From NCBI RefSeq assembly GCF_013155295.1, contig NZ_JABJXT010000005.1, positions 186,001 to 250,000 on the forward strand: a stretch of DNA of 64,000 nt, read 5' to 3'. This DNA comes from Pseudogemmobacter hezensis (GTDB taxonomy: Bacteria; Pseudomonadota; Alphaproteobacteria; Rhodobacterales; Rhodobacteraceae). A program made the position numbers and the translations under genes. A model generated the notes under the pieces. The model was not told the origin of the DNA and did not search any database. It saw only the letters and a list, made by a program, of their open reading frames with translations. Within the stretch, counting starts at the first letter, position 1, and the number at the start of each line of letters is the position of its first letter. This document shows, piece after piece, positions 1 to 7,585 of the stretch.

Positions 1-62
1 TGAGGGTTGGTCCGGGGGCGATGCGGCTCTTCGTCGCGCGCCACCTGCTGACGGCAGCTACG

Positions 63-66
63 TCCG
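63..66. repeat. 4-bp target duplication of the outer IS (partner 4068-4071)
   Basis: TCCG lies directly outside both inverted ends of the outer element. Removing the element and one copy joins the flanking DNA cleanly. Confidence 0.65.
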
Positions 67-131
67 GATACTGTTGAAAAACCCTGTTGCCGGTCGGCCT
101 TTGAGCTGATTCACTTTGGAAAAGCATAGGG

Positions 132-1006
132 GTGGCGGCAATGATGGGTCCTCGTCAGATCGCTCAAGGTCAGCTTTTCTACGAGTTTTCGCTCGACGCC
201 ATGGTGCCGCCTGATCACCTGCTGCGGTCGATGGATCGCTTTGTCGATTTGTCAGCGGTTCGGCCATTGCTTGCCTCTTCCTATAGCTCGGCCGGGCGTC
301 CCTCTGTTGACCCAGAGCTGATGATCCGCATGCTGATGGTCGGCTATTGCTACGGAATCCGGTCCGAGCGGCGGCTGTGTGAGGAAGTCGGGCTGAACCT
401 GGCCTATCGCTGGTTCTGCCGCCTGGATCTGACAGATCGGGTTCCGGATCACTCGACGTTCTCGAAAAACCGCCACGGTCGGTTCCGCGATTGCGATCTG
501 CTGCGCCGGATCTTTGAGACCGTTCTGGCCCGGTGCATCGCGGAAGGGCTTGTTGCTGGCCGACTGTTCGGCGCGGATGCCTCTCTGATCAAGGCCGATG
601 CGAGCCGCTACAGCAAGGTGCAGACCGAAGACTGGTCCGCAGGCGAGAACATCAGCCGGGCTGCGCAGGAATACCTCGATACCCTTGATGATGCGGCCTT
701 CGGCGCCGCGACACCAGTGCACCCCAAAACGCTGTCTCCCAGTGATCCGGCCGCTCGTTTTACCGGGGCAAACGGTGATCGTCCCTTCTTTGCTTACAGC
801 ACCAACTATCTCGTCGATCTGGAGCATGCGATTATCTTGGATGTCGAGGCGACCGCACCGGTGCGTCAGGCCGAGGTCGGATCGGTGCGTGATATGCTCA
901 TGCGCACCGAGGACACGTTCGGCCTGCATCCAGAAACGCTGGTCGCCGATACCGCCTATGGAGCGGGCGAGATGTTGGGCTGGCTGGTTGATGAACAGGG
1001 CATCAA
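132..1006 (+). pseudogene. IS1182-family transposase, 5' part
   Basis: This is the N-terminal two thirds of a DDE transposase, with the family's helical N-terminus (FYEFSLDAMVPPDHLLR) followed by the start of the RNase H-like domain (LFGADASLIKADASR). GTG at 132 opens the frame; ATG at 141 or 144 are alternatives. The frame is cut after codons EQGI by the IS21-like insertion and runs on as junk into that element to a stop at 1073. Joining base 1006 to base 3496 restores a continuous EQGINPHIPVFDK reading, so the gene was intact before the second insertion. Confidence 0.9.
1000..1006. repeat. 7-bp target duplication of the IS21-like element (partner 3489-3495)
   Basis: GCATCAA is found at 1000-1006 and 3489-3495. 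Collapsing the two copies restores the transposase reading frame exactly, which fixes the insertion boundaries. Confidence 0.85.
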
Positions 1007-1139
1007 TGTCAATCGGCATCCAAACGGGCCCCCCGATCGGCGCCCAAAAGTGACCCCTTTGGCGCGCGGGTGAGCAGGCCCGTGGCGGCGTAGCTTTCCA
1101 GCTGGCGCAGCCGACACGGGCCTGCGTTTCGGAGGGGGT

Positions 1140-1834
1140 TCAGGCTCGGGTTTTGATGCGCCAGCTGTCGTTGCCGGTCTCGACGATGTCGCAATGATGG
1201 GTGAGGCGATCGAGCAGCGCGGTGGTCATCTTCGCGTCCCCAAAGACGGTTGGCCACTCGCCGAATGCCAGGTTGGTGGTGACGATGACGGAAGTCTGCT
1301 CGTAGAGCTTGCTGATCAGATGGAACAGCAACTGGCCGCCGGACTGCGCGAATGGGAGGTATCCGAGTTCATCAAGGATGACGAAGTCGAGCCGCATCAG
1401 ATGTTCTGCAAGCCGGCCCGCCCGTCCAGCACGGGCCTCGGCCTCCAGCCTGTTCACCAGATCGACGACATTGAAGAACCTGCCCCGGGCACCATTGCGG
1501 ATGACCGCGCGCGCGATGGCCACGGAGATATGGGTCTTGCCGGTCCCCGTGCCGCCAACCAGCACGACATTGCGCTGTTGGCTGAGGAATTCCCCGCTGG
1601 CCAGATCACGCACCAGGGTCTCGTTGATCGGGGTGTCATCGAAGGTGAACTCCTCGATCTCCCGGGCATAGGGCAGCTTGGCGGTGGTGATCTGGTATTT
1701 GACCGACCGCGCTTTCTTCTCGTTGATCTCTGCGGCCAAAAGATCTCCAACGATCTGGCGGGGTTCATGCTGGCGGCGCGCATCCCGTAGAGCTTCAACT
1801 CGCCCATTGCGGCCATGATGTCAGCCCGATCCAT
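1140..1834 (-). pseudogene. istB: IstB-like helper ATPase of IS21, internally deleted
   Basis: IstB is the AAA+ helper that directs IS21 transposition. A good start lies at 1834 ([19 protein letters not shown]) overlapping the istA stop. The family segment between GMRAA and QHEPRQIV is missing at about 1769-1773 and the phase changes there, so the rest ([18 protein letters not shown]) continues in another frame. Walker A (GGTGTGKT), Walker B-like ([12 protein letters not shown]) and the C-terminus are intact in the longer downstream frame, whose own first ATG is at 1739. The missing stretch is roughly 11 residues plus one or two bases. A shortened protein from 1739 is possible but would lack the N-terminal domain. 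Confidence 0.8.
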
Positions 1835-3234
1835 CAGCTGGCCCTCCGTAGCAGGTCATAACGGGCGCAGTCCGCCACAGGCTCATGGGTCAGGCGCAAG
1901 GCCGGAGAGGTCAGCAGGAGCGGTGGTGGCTCCGGATCGCGCCTGCGAGACAGGATATTGAGGATCACATCGGCGGAGTGAACGCCCTGCGAGAGGGCTT
2001 CGGCGCATGCCTTTTGCACCGCAGGCATTCCTTCCGTCAGCACGGCGCCGAGGATCTTCACCATCTGGCGGTCGCCATCCGAGGAGCCCTGCAGCTTGCG
2101 TCGGATTTGTTCGAGAGCTCCGGGAAGAACCCAGTCCTTGAACGGTGCGCCGTTACGCAGCGCCCCGGGTTTGCGAAGCAAAACAGGCACATAATGCCAG
2201 GGATTGTAGACCGTTCGGTCTCGGCCGAAGTGACGCGGGTGGTCTCCGACCAGTCGGCCCTCCTGCCGGATCTCGATCCGCTCAGCATAGGCCCTGATCT
2301 CGACCGGCCGCCCGACAGCCGTTGCCGCAACCGAGTATTTGTTGTTGTCGAAGCGCACGAGGCAGGTCTTCGACACCGCGGCAGGCAGCGAATGGAATCC
2401 GTCGAAGCGCCCGGCATAGGGAACAAGGTGTGGGCGCTCTTCCTGAAAGACCTGCCAGACGGTTTTGTCCGTCAGCTCCGGATGCTTGCTGGTTCTGGCC
2501 GAGGCGATGCACTTGTCCAGCAGCCAGGCATTCAGTTCTTCGTAGCTTTTGACCCTGACGCGGGGCGCGAAGAACCGCTGGCGAACTGTGCCGACCTGAC
2601 TCTCCACCTGGCCTTTCTCCCAACCCGCAGCAGGGGTGCAGGCAACAGGCTCTACCAGATAATGGCTGGCCATCTGCAGGAACCGACGATTGTAGAGACG
2701 CTCTTTGCCGGTGAAGATGGTCTCCACCGCCGTCTTCATGTTGTCGTAGATCCCGCGGGTGCAGGTGCCCTTGAAGAAGGAGAAGGCCCTGTCGTGGGCA
2801 TCGAACACCATCTCCTGCGTCTCGCGCGGATAGGCCCGCACGAAGAACATCCGGCTGTGACACAGGCGAACGTGGGCCACTTTGATGGTGGTCGTCGCCC
2901 CATCAATGACCACAACCTCGTGGCTCCAGTCGAACTGATAGGCTTCGCCGGGCGCAAAGCTCAGGGGCACGAAAGCGGAAGAGGCGCCCGAGCTCTGATT
3001 GCGCGCCCAGTTCGAGGCGTAGCGGCGCACCGCATCATAACCGCCTTCATAACCGAGACCGCTCAGCTCTTCGTAGATCTGTGTCAGAGACTGCCGTTCC
3101 CGGCTGGCCCGCGCGACGTTGACCTCAAGCAGCCGGTTGAGCTCCCCCAGCCAGGCACCCAGCTTCGGGCGCGGCTGCACCGTTCGGGTGTAGGTGAACT
3201 CGGTAATCCCGGTGCGGATCACCTTCCGCACCAC
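1834..3234 (-). CDS. istA: IS21 family transposase IstA
   Basis: IstA is the DDE transposase of IS21 elements. The 466-residue frame has the helix-turn-helix region at its start, an RNase H-like catalytic core (YQFDWSHEVVVIDG; GTCTRGIYDNMKTAVETIF; WEKGQVESQVG), and the C-terminal beta-barrel. The GTG at 3234 falls inside the expected DNA-binding domain: the open frame continues upstream to about 3340 and encodes IRRLHFTESKGIKTICRDLK, which belongs to the family N-terminus but has no ATG/GTG/TTG. An ATG near 3370 lies in another phase, with an A5 run between the two, so the true start is either non-canonical, made by frameshifting, or lost by mutation. Confidence 0.85.
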   Translation of the reverse strand: MVRKVIRTGITEFTYTRTVQPRPKLGAWLGELNRLLEVNVARASRERQSLTQIYEELSGLGYEGGYDAVRRYASNWARNQSSGASSAFVPLSFAPGEAYQFDWSHEVVVIDGATTTIKVAHVRLCHSRMFFVRAYPRETQEMVFDAHDRAFSFFKGTCTRGIYDNMKTAVETIFTGKERLYNRRFLQMASHYLVEPVACTPAAGWEKGQVESQVGTVRQRFFAPRVRVKSYEELNAWLLDKCIASARTSKHPELTDKTVWQVFQEERPHLVPYAGRFDGFHSLPAAVSKTCLVRFDNNKYSVAATAVGRPVEIRAYAERIEIRQEGRLVGDHPRHFGRDRTVYNPWHYVPVLLRKPGALRNGAPFKDWVLPGALEQIRRKLQGSSDGDRQMVKILGAVLTEGMPAVQKACAEALSQGVHSADVILNILSRRRDPEPPPLLLTSPALRLTHEPVADCARYDLLRRAS

Positions 3235-3488
3235 CTTCTTCGACAGCTTCAGGTCACGGCAGATCGTCTTGATCCCCTTGCTCTCGGTAAAATGTAGCCG
3301 CCTGATTTTTGCGTTCGCCAGTGGGCTCGAACCAATGGCGCCTCACTGGCTCACTCTCCACGATCAGCATCCTGTGCTCGGCCTCCGATAATCATCGAAG
3401 GCACAATGGACCCAACCCCCGGTCGGTGGGGTCCCTTTTGGACGCCGATCACCCCAGAAGCGGGGTCCTTATTGCAAGCCGTTCAACA

Positions 3489-4000
3489 GCATCAATCCGC
3501 ACATCCCGGTCTTCGACAAGACCGAGCGCAGCGACGGCGCCTTTCCGGCCACGGCCTTCTCCTTCGATCCCGAAGCCAACGAATATACCTGCCCGGGTGG
3601 AAAGAAGCTGAAGAAATACTGGCGGGAGATGCGTCAGCCGCGAACCGGGGTCTGCAAGGACGGTGCTACCAGATATTATGCCAGCAAGCATGATTGCTCC
3701 GCCTGCGCCCTGAAACCGAAATGCACGCCGAATGTCGAGGCCCGCAGGATCGCCCGGCACAAACATGAGGACGCCCGGGATTATGCCCGGGGATTGGCGA
3801 AGACGGATGCTTACATAGCTTCAGGCTATGCCAGGAAGAAAGTCGAGATGCTCTTCGCCCATCTCAAGCGCATCATGCGGCTCGACCGCCTGCGTCTGCG
3901 CGGACCGAACGGCGCGAAGGACGAATTCCTCCTGGCTGCCACCGTCCAGAACCTGCGGAAACTGGCGAAACTGGTGCCGATGATGCCAAACGCCACCTGA
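3489..4000 (+). pseudogene. IS1182-family transposase, 3' part
   Basis: This is the C-terminal third of the transposase begun at 132. It keeps the cysteine-bearing segment (DCSACALKPKCTP) and the terminal helical part (RKKVEMLFAHLKRIMRLDR) with the conserved glutamate. Coding phase is that of codon 3491-3493. It has no start of its own and is separated from its 5' half by the 2482-bp IS21-like element. The seven bases 3489-3495 are the second copy of the target duplication. Confidence 0.9.
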
Positions 4001-4301
4001 AACAACGATGGCGGAGGTGCAGCGCGCTGACAGCTCCGAGAAGAACAACTACTTCTTCAACACTATCTCCGCAAAGCTAACATTCGTCGTCGCCAAGAGT
4101 CATGCTCTCCCGCTGCGGCGAGTTCTGCGGTGACGCCTCCACCACCCGTGGCCAACCCTCTGCCACCCTGCCGATACTGGCCTGCGAGGATATCGTCTCT
4201 GGTGCTTTGACGTTGCGGACTTGGCGATTGGCTCTGTGCATGCGAAACAGGAATGATCCAGCACATGCAAGATACTCCCCGGACAGTATCAAGGAACGAC
4301 C

Positions 4302-4751
4302 ATGTATCATCACATCCTGATTTCCACGGACGGATCGGAAACCGCGACCAAAGGCCTCGATCACGGGCTGACGCTGGCGAAGGCGCTTGGATCGAAGGTG
4401 ACGATCATAACAGTCACCGAGCCGTTCCCGGTCTATGCCGCAGCAGCTGGCGGTGCCTGGGTCACGCCTGTCGAGATGAATGGCGGCGACGAAGAGAGCC
4501 AGAAGGAACTGGCGGACGGGATTCTGAAATCTGCCAAAGAGGCCGCGGACAAGATCGGTGTCCCGACCGAGGTCCTGCATGTGCCGAACGCATTCGCGGC
4601 AGAAGCAATCGTTCAATCGGCGAAATCCCTGGAATGCAGCCTGATCTGCATGTCATCGCATGGCCGTCGTGGCCTCGGGCGCCTTTTGCTTGGTAGCCAG
4701 ACCGCGGAAGTGCTCGCCCAAAGCCCGATCCCCGTGCTCGTCGTGCGATGA
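4302..4751 (+). CDS. Universal stress protein, UspA family
   Basis: A 149-residue single-domain Usp of normal length. The N-terminus (YHHILISTDGSETA) is the first strand and nucleotide loop, and the C-terminal part has the ATP-binding pattern SSHGRRGLGRLLLGS followed by the last strand (SPIPVLVVR). Usp proteins bind ATP and help cells through starvation, oxygen limitation or redox stress. An AAGGAA ribosome-binding site precedes the ATG. It stands downstream of the IS scar and ahead of two small unknown genes; the nearby acetate kinase/PHB genes suggest a low-oxygen stress setting, which is inference. Confidence 0.92.
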   Translation: MYHHILISTDGSETATKGLDHGLTLAKALGSKVTIITVTEPFPVYAAAAGGAWVTPVEMNGGDEESQKELADGILKSAKEAADKIGVPTEVLHVPNAFAAEAIVQSAKSLECSLICMSSHGRRGLGRLLLGSQTAEVLAQSPIPVLVVR

Positions 4752-4800
4752 GCCCTGCGGATAGCCGCAGACAGGATCGAAGGCGAGACCCGTTACCAAG

Positions 4801-5076
4801 ATGACCGGACCCGATCTGCCACCAGAATGGCGGCGCCTCCTCGGTGCTGCCGACCGCGCGCCGGATGGTATCCTGGCTCTTGTCGACGAGACCGATGAAG
4901 ATACCAGCGCGATTGCCGAGCGGCTGACAGATCTGGGCCTGTTTCGGGTTGTGACGGCCAGGACATATCGCCTGACCGATGCCGGTCGTGATGCCATTAC
5001 ACGCCGATCAGCCACGGGATTAAATGCCCGGAGCAAAACATGGGGATGGCTGCGCCGCCTCTTTGGCAACCGCTAA
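4801..5076 (+). CDS. Small hypothetical protein, possible winged-helix fold
   Basis: A 91-residue protein of unknown function. The centre (AIAERLTDLGLFRVVTARTYRLTDAGRDAI) looks like the recognition part and wing of a winged helix as seen in MarR/PadR-like proteins (helix, then YRLTDAG). The C-terminus is basic and aromatic (KTWGWLRRLFGNR). It follows the usp gene in the same direction with a 49-bp gap, so it may share its transcript. No ligand or catalytic motif is visible. Confidence 0.6.
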   Translation: MTGPDLPPEWRRLLGAADRAPDGILALVDETDEDTSAIAERLTDLGLFRVVTARTYRLTDAGRDAITRRSATGLNARSKTWGWLRRLFGNR

Positions 5077-5090
5077 AGTCACGGATGGTC

Positions 5091-5106
5091 GGGCGGGTTA
5101 CCGCCC
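5091..5106 (+). other. Short intergenic hairpin
   Basis: GGGCGG and CCGCCC are separated by GTTA just after the stop at 5076. No T-run follows, so it is a weak candidate for a terminator or RNA-stability hairpin. Confidence 0.3.
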
Positions 5107-5203
5107 ATACCCATCATGCCATCCTTGCCAGCGAAAGGGTGCCTCCCTAAGTCAGGGTCGGGTCCACGACCCCAGCGACAACAGAAAAACGGGCATCCTG
5201 ACA

Positions 5204-5707
5204 ATGCGCTATCTGCTTGCGTTCTATTCGGAGACCACCAGCCAATGGCGCTGCCTCGATACCGCGCGCCTGCCTGTTGCGGCTGAAAGTGCAGAGGATC
5301 TGCCTGATGCATTGCGATCCGCCTACTGTATCACCCTGCGATGGCTCATGGCCCGGTATGACATCGGCGCATTCGCACCTTCTGCGGCACCCTCCCCGGC
5401 ACAACAGATCCTTGTCTATGCCCTCGAGGCAGACAGCGTGATCATCAACGATGAAACCGAATACCTTGGCGCCTGGCTGGAGATGTTCATGCGAAGCAAC
5501 AGCCCTGTCGGGGTGATTGCGATCCAGGACCCGCGCGATACCAGCCAAAGCAGCATGGCAAAGCTGAAGGAGCGTGCCGGCGAGCCTCTGCAATCCGCAG
5601 ATCCGGCTTGCCAGAGAACGATGGATCTGATCCGGGATAAAAGTGCGGCCGAGCCAGAGCCGGAGCAGCCTGCAGAGCGGCCCATGGTCCGCGAGCGGGC
5701 CAGCTGA
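5204..5707 (+). CDS. Hypothetical protein
   Basis: A 167-residue protein that I do not recognise. It starts MRYLLAFYSETTSQWRCLD; the frame is open further upstream but that stretch has no coding look. It is soluble and acidic, without signal peptide or membrane segment, and ends in a proline/glutamate-rich tail (EPEPEQPAERP) likely to be disordered. It lies between the usp pair and the HU-like gene in the same direction. Confidence 0.55.
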   Translation: MRYLLAFYSETTSQWRCLDTARLPVAAESAEDLPDALRSAYCITLRWLMARYDIGAFAPSAAPSPAQQILVYALEADSVIINDETEYLGAWLEMFMRSNSPVGVIAIQDPRDTSQSSMAKLKERAGEPLQSADPACQRTMDLIRDKSAAEPEPEQPAERPMVRERAS

Positions 5708-5795
5708 GAGCGCTGCCTTCACGGCAGGTTTTTCAGGATTCCGTCGATCTGCCAAATCTGACACTTTGACAGCCGAACAATTGGAGACGACACGA

Positions 5796-6074
5796 ATGAC
5801 CACCATCAACGATATCGCGGCCAAGATCGCCGAAGATCAGGGGCTGACCAAGGCGCAGGCGAAATCTGCCGTCGAGGCGGTTTTCAAAGCCGTGGCAGAA
5901 GCCGCTGGCGCAGGCGAAGAAACCTCGATCCCGGGTTTTGGGAAATTCAAGGTGAAGGAAACTGCCGAACGCGAAGGCCGCAACCCCGCGACTGGCGAGA
6001 CCGTGACCATCGCGGCGGCGAAAAAGCTGACCTTCACGCCAGCCAAGGCATTGAAGGATGCGTTGAAGGCCTGA
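5796..6074 (+). CDS. HU/IHF family DNA-binding protein
   Basis: A 92-residue histone-like protein of normal length. It shows the N-terminal helix pair (INDIAAKIAEDQGLTKAQAKSAV), the beta-saddle (IPGFGKFKVKETAEREGRNPATGETV) with the R-N-P tip that inserts into the DNA minor groove, and the final helix. It bends and compacts DNA as a dimer. GGAGA precedes the ATG. The gene is single and ends nine bases from a convergent gene. It could be a plasmid or stress-specific paralogue of chromosomal HU. Confidence 0.92.
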   Translation: MTTINDIAAKIAEDQGLTKAQAKSAVEAVFKAVAEAAGAGEETSIPGFGKFKVKETAEREGRNPATGETVTIAAAKKLTFTPAKALKDALKA

Positions 6075-6083
6075 GCAGCGGTC

Positions 6084-6326
6084 TCACAGCACTTCCCGCA
6101 CCGACAAGAAACTGTCCTCGGGTCGGCGGGGTCGCACCGTGACCAGGAAATCATCGGGCACGGAAATCGGAGCCCTGTCGTGGAAGCGGTCAAGCGCCGC
6201 TTCCTCGTCTTCAGCGTCGACCAACCACGCCCCGTCCACCGTGCAGAGACCTTCGTCGTCGAGGTCGTCGGGATCGAGGTCGTCCCAGCAGACCAGCGCA
6301 ACCACTTCCACGATGAACAGGGTCAT
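6084..6326 (-). CDS. Small acidic hypothetical protein
   Basis: An 80-residue, strongly acidic protein (WDDLDPDDLDDEG; DAEDEEAALDRF) of unknown function. It is the last gene of a leftward run of tightly packed small genes and overlaps its upstream neighbour by four bases (ATGA), so translation is probably coupled. A cluster of acidic residues can suggest a DNA mimic or protein-binding role, but nothing specific is visible. Confidence 0.55.
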   Translation of the reverse strand: MTLFIVEVVALVCWDDLDPDDLDDEGLCTVDGAWLVDAEDEEAALDRFHDRAPISVPDDFLVTVRPRRPEDSFLSVREVL

Positions 6327-6616
6327 GGCGCAGTCTCCGCAGGATAGGTGTCGTCGAGAATCTGTTGGATCGTCTTGCCCTCGTGACGCTCCAGGCTGCT
6401 AGTCCAGACCTCTTGTCCGAAGACATTCCATTGATCGAGGCCGGGGCGGATTTCTGGCGTGAGCATCAGGCAGGCCGCCATGGCGTCGGAATGGTCCCTG
6501 TTGGTCTCGAAGGCGAGTTCGAGGGTGCGAGTCGTCGGCGCCGGCCGATCCGGGTAGCGGCGGAAATGCGCGATGATGGTGCGCAGCTGGCGCTGGAATG
6601 TGGGCCGGTCAGTCAT
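6323..6616 (-). CDS. Hypothetical protein of the RadC/DUF932 accessory module
   Basis: A 97-residue protein beginning MTDRPTFQRQLRTIIAHFRRY. The ATG at 6616 overlaps the end of the 58-residue gene upstream, which favours it over the longer upstream frame. No known domain is visible; it is mostly helical with many aromatic and charged residues. Overlapping ends on both sides mark it as part of one transcript with the short RadC gene. Confidence 0.6.
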   Translation of the reverse strand: MTDRPTFQRQLRTIIAHFRRYPDRPAPTTRTLELAFETNRDHSDAMAACLMLTPEIRPGLDQWNVFGQEVWTSSLERHEGKTIQQILDDTYPAETAP

Positions 6617-6785
6617 GGGGCACCTCTGCGGTATCGAAGCAATCGCAGGCCTCAGCGAGTTCACTCTGCGACAGCGTGCTGGCGCGTTTGATCAGCGCCG
6701 CGCGCAGCATTTCCGGGGTGACGTCGGAAGCATCGCGCTCGCGCGACACAACCTCGAAGGCAAAGTCGAAAGCGTGGCTGTACAT
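6609..6785 (-). CDS. Very small hypothetical protein
   Basis: A 58-residue frame beginning MYSHAFDFAFEVVSRERDAS and ending ACDCFDTAEVPHD. It overlaps the radC-like stop (ATGA at 6785) and its own stop lies inside the next start, so it fills an otherwise empty slot in the operon. The phrase TPEMLRAALIKRASTLSQSELAEAC looks like two short helices. Function unknown. Confidence 0.6.
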   Translation of the reverse strand: MYSHAFDFAFEVVSRERDASDVTPEMLRAALIKRASTLSQSELAEACDCFDTAEVPHD

Positions 6786-7225
6786 CAGAACACCCCCGCC
6801 GCGCGCAGGCTGACCTCGCGACCGGCCCCGACGATGATGTGGTCATGAAGGGTAATGCCCATGACCGAGCAGGCTTCCTGCAGTTTCTTCGTCATGGAGA
6901 TATCGGCTTCCGAGGGTGCGGGATCTCCGGCCGGGTGGTTGTGGACCACCAGCAGCGCGGAGGCGTTACACTGCAGCCCCTTCTTGATCACCTCACGCGG
7001 ATAGACCGGAACGTGGTCCACCGTGCCGATCCCCAGGCATTCGTCGGAGATCAGCCGGTTCTTCCGGTCGAGATAGAGCACATGGAACCGCTCTTCCTCG
7101 CCGCGTACCGTGACGGCACAGTAGTCAATGACCGCCTGCCAGTTGTCGAGGATCGGGTTCCGGCTGATGTAGCGAGACAGGATCTCGCGTGCCTCGAGGA
7201 TGACGCTTTGCTCCTGCTCAGTCAT
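6785..7225 (-). CDS. radC: Short RadC-like JAB/MPN domain protein
   Basis: A 146-residue protein with the whole RadC JAMM metal motif: H95-N-H97, then S105 and D108 (HNHPAGDPAPSEAD). Full-length RadC proteins are about 220 residues and start with a helix-hairpin-helix region; that part is absent here, as in the forms found on plasmids, phages and islands. Despite the name, a DNA-repair role for RadC is not established, and the JAMM site suggests a metalloprotease-like or nuclease-like activity. ATG at 7225 was chosen because the longer upstream frame is the shadow of the overlapping 66-residue gene. Confidence 0.88.
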   Translation of the reverse strand: MTEQEQSVILEAREILSRYISRNPILDNWQAVIDYCAVTVRGEEERFHVLYLDRKNRLISDECLGIGTVDHVPVYPREVIKKGLQCNASALLVVHNHPAGDPAPSEADISMTKKLQEACSVMGITLHDHIIVGAGREVSLRAAGVF

Positions 7226-7418
7226 GCCCCAGCCCTCCGGCCGGAGTGATGTCACCGACATCCTCATCGGCATCGTCATCCGACAGGACGAACTGGAATT
7301 CCTGGGTGATGAAGTCATTGAGACGGTAGGCCAGATCGATATTGGCCCCGACCGACAGGCCGAGCGCCTCGAAGGCAACGTGGACGGCGGTGTCCACCTT
7401 TTCATCAAAAGTCTGCAT
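7218..7418 (-). CDS. Small hypothetical protein upstream of radC
   Basis: A 66-residue protein, MQTFDEKVDTAVHVAFEALG, ending in an acidic stretch (VLSDDDADEDVGD). An AGGA five to six bases before the ATG at 7418 decides the start; ATG at 7430 is the alternative. It overlaps radC by eight bases. It is the first gene of the tight leftward small-gene run; DUF932 lies 168 bp further upstream. Function unknown. Confidence 0.6.
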   Translation of the reverse strand: MQTFDEKVDTAVHVAFEALGLSVGANIDLAYRLNDFITQEFQFVLSDDDADEDVGDITPAGGLGHD

Positions 7419-7585
7419 GATGATCCTCATGGAATGAAGACCAGCCCCCTGCCTCGCCGTCTGGAACGGCAACGCAGAAGAGCTGGTTTGAAAGGGGGAA
7501 GCGATGCCACTGACACGCATCGCGTAGCTGGTGAGCGGCGTAAAAAGGGGGCTGCATCGCCGGTCAGCGTCAGGAAAGCCGGTTG

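Larger units (their letters stand above)
1007..3488 (-). mobile_element. IS21-like insertion sequence nested in the IS1182-like transposase
   Basis: The element is 2482 bp with both ends starting TGT and related sub-terminal repeats; GATCGGCG.CCAAAAG occurs in opposite orientation near 1034 and 3432. It is flanked by a 7-bp duplication GCATCAA. It carries istA then istB, read leftward with an ATGA overlap, the IS21 arrangement. istB is broken by an internal deletion and the istA start is unclear, so it is probably not autonomous. Confidence 0.9.
67..4067 (+). mobile_element. IS1182-like insertion sequence, interrupted by an IS21-like element
   Basis: The outer element is bounded by imperfect inverted ends: GATACTGTTGAAAAA at the left and, on the reverse strand at the right, GATAGTGTTGAAGAA. 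The 4-bp TCCG flanks both ends (63-66 and 4068-4071) and reads as the target duplication. Without the nested element it is about 1.5 kb and encodes one DDE transposase of 459 residues, as expected for the family. It cannot move on its own while its transposase is split. Confidence 0.85.

Noticed and set aside
3-66. FolD-like C-terminus before the outer IS
   Set aside because: VGPGAMRLF resembles the VGPMT region of FolD only loosely, and the following residues do not fit.
252-1019. Leftward frame of 255 codons opposite the outer transposase
   Set aside because: It is the complement of a gene with clear transposase motifs and has none of its own.
1885-3297. Rightward 470-codon frame across istA
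   Set aside because: Antisense shadow of istA, caused by high G+C; no domain features.
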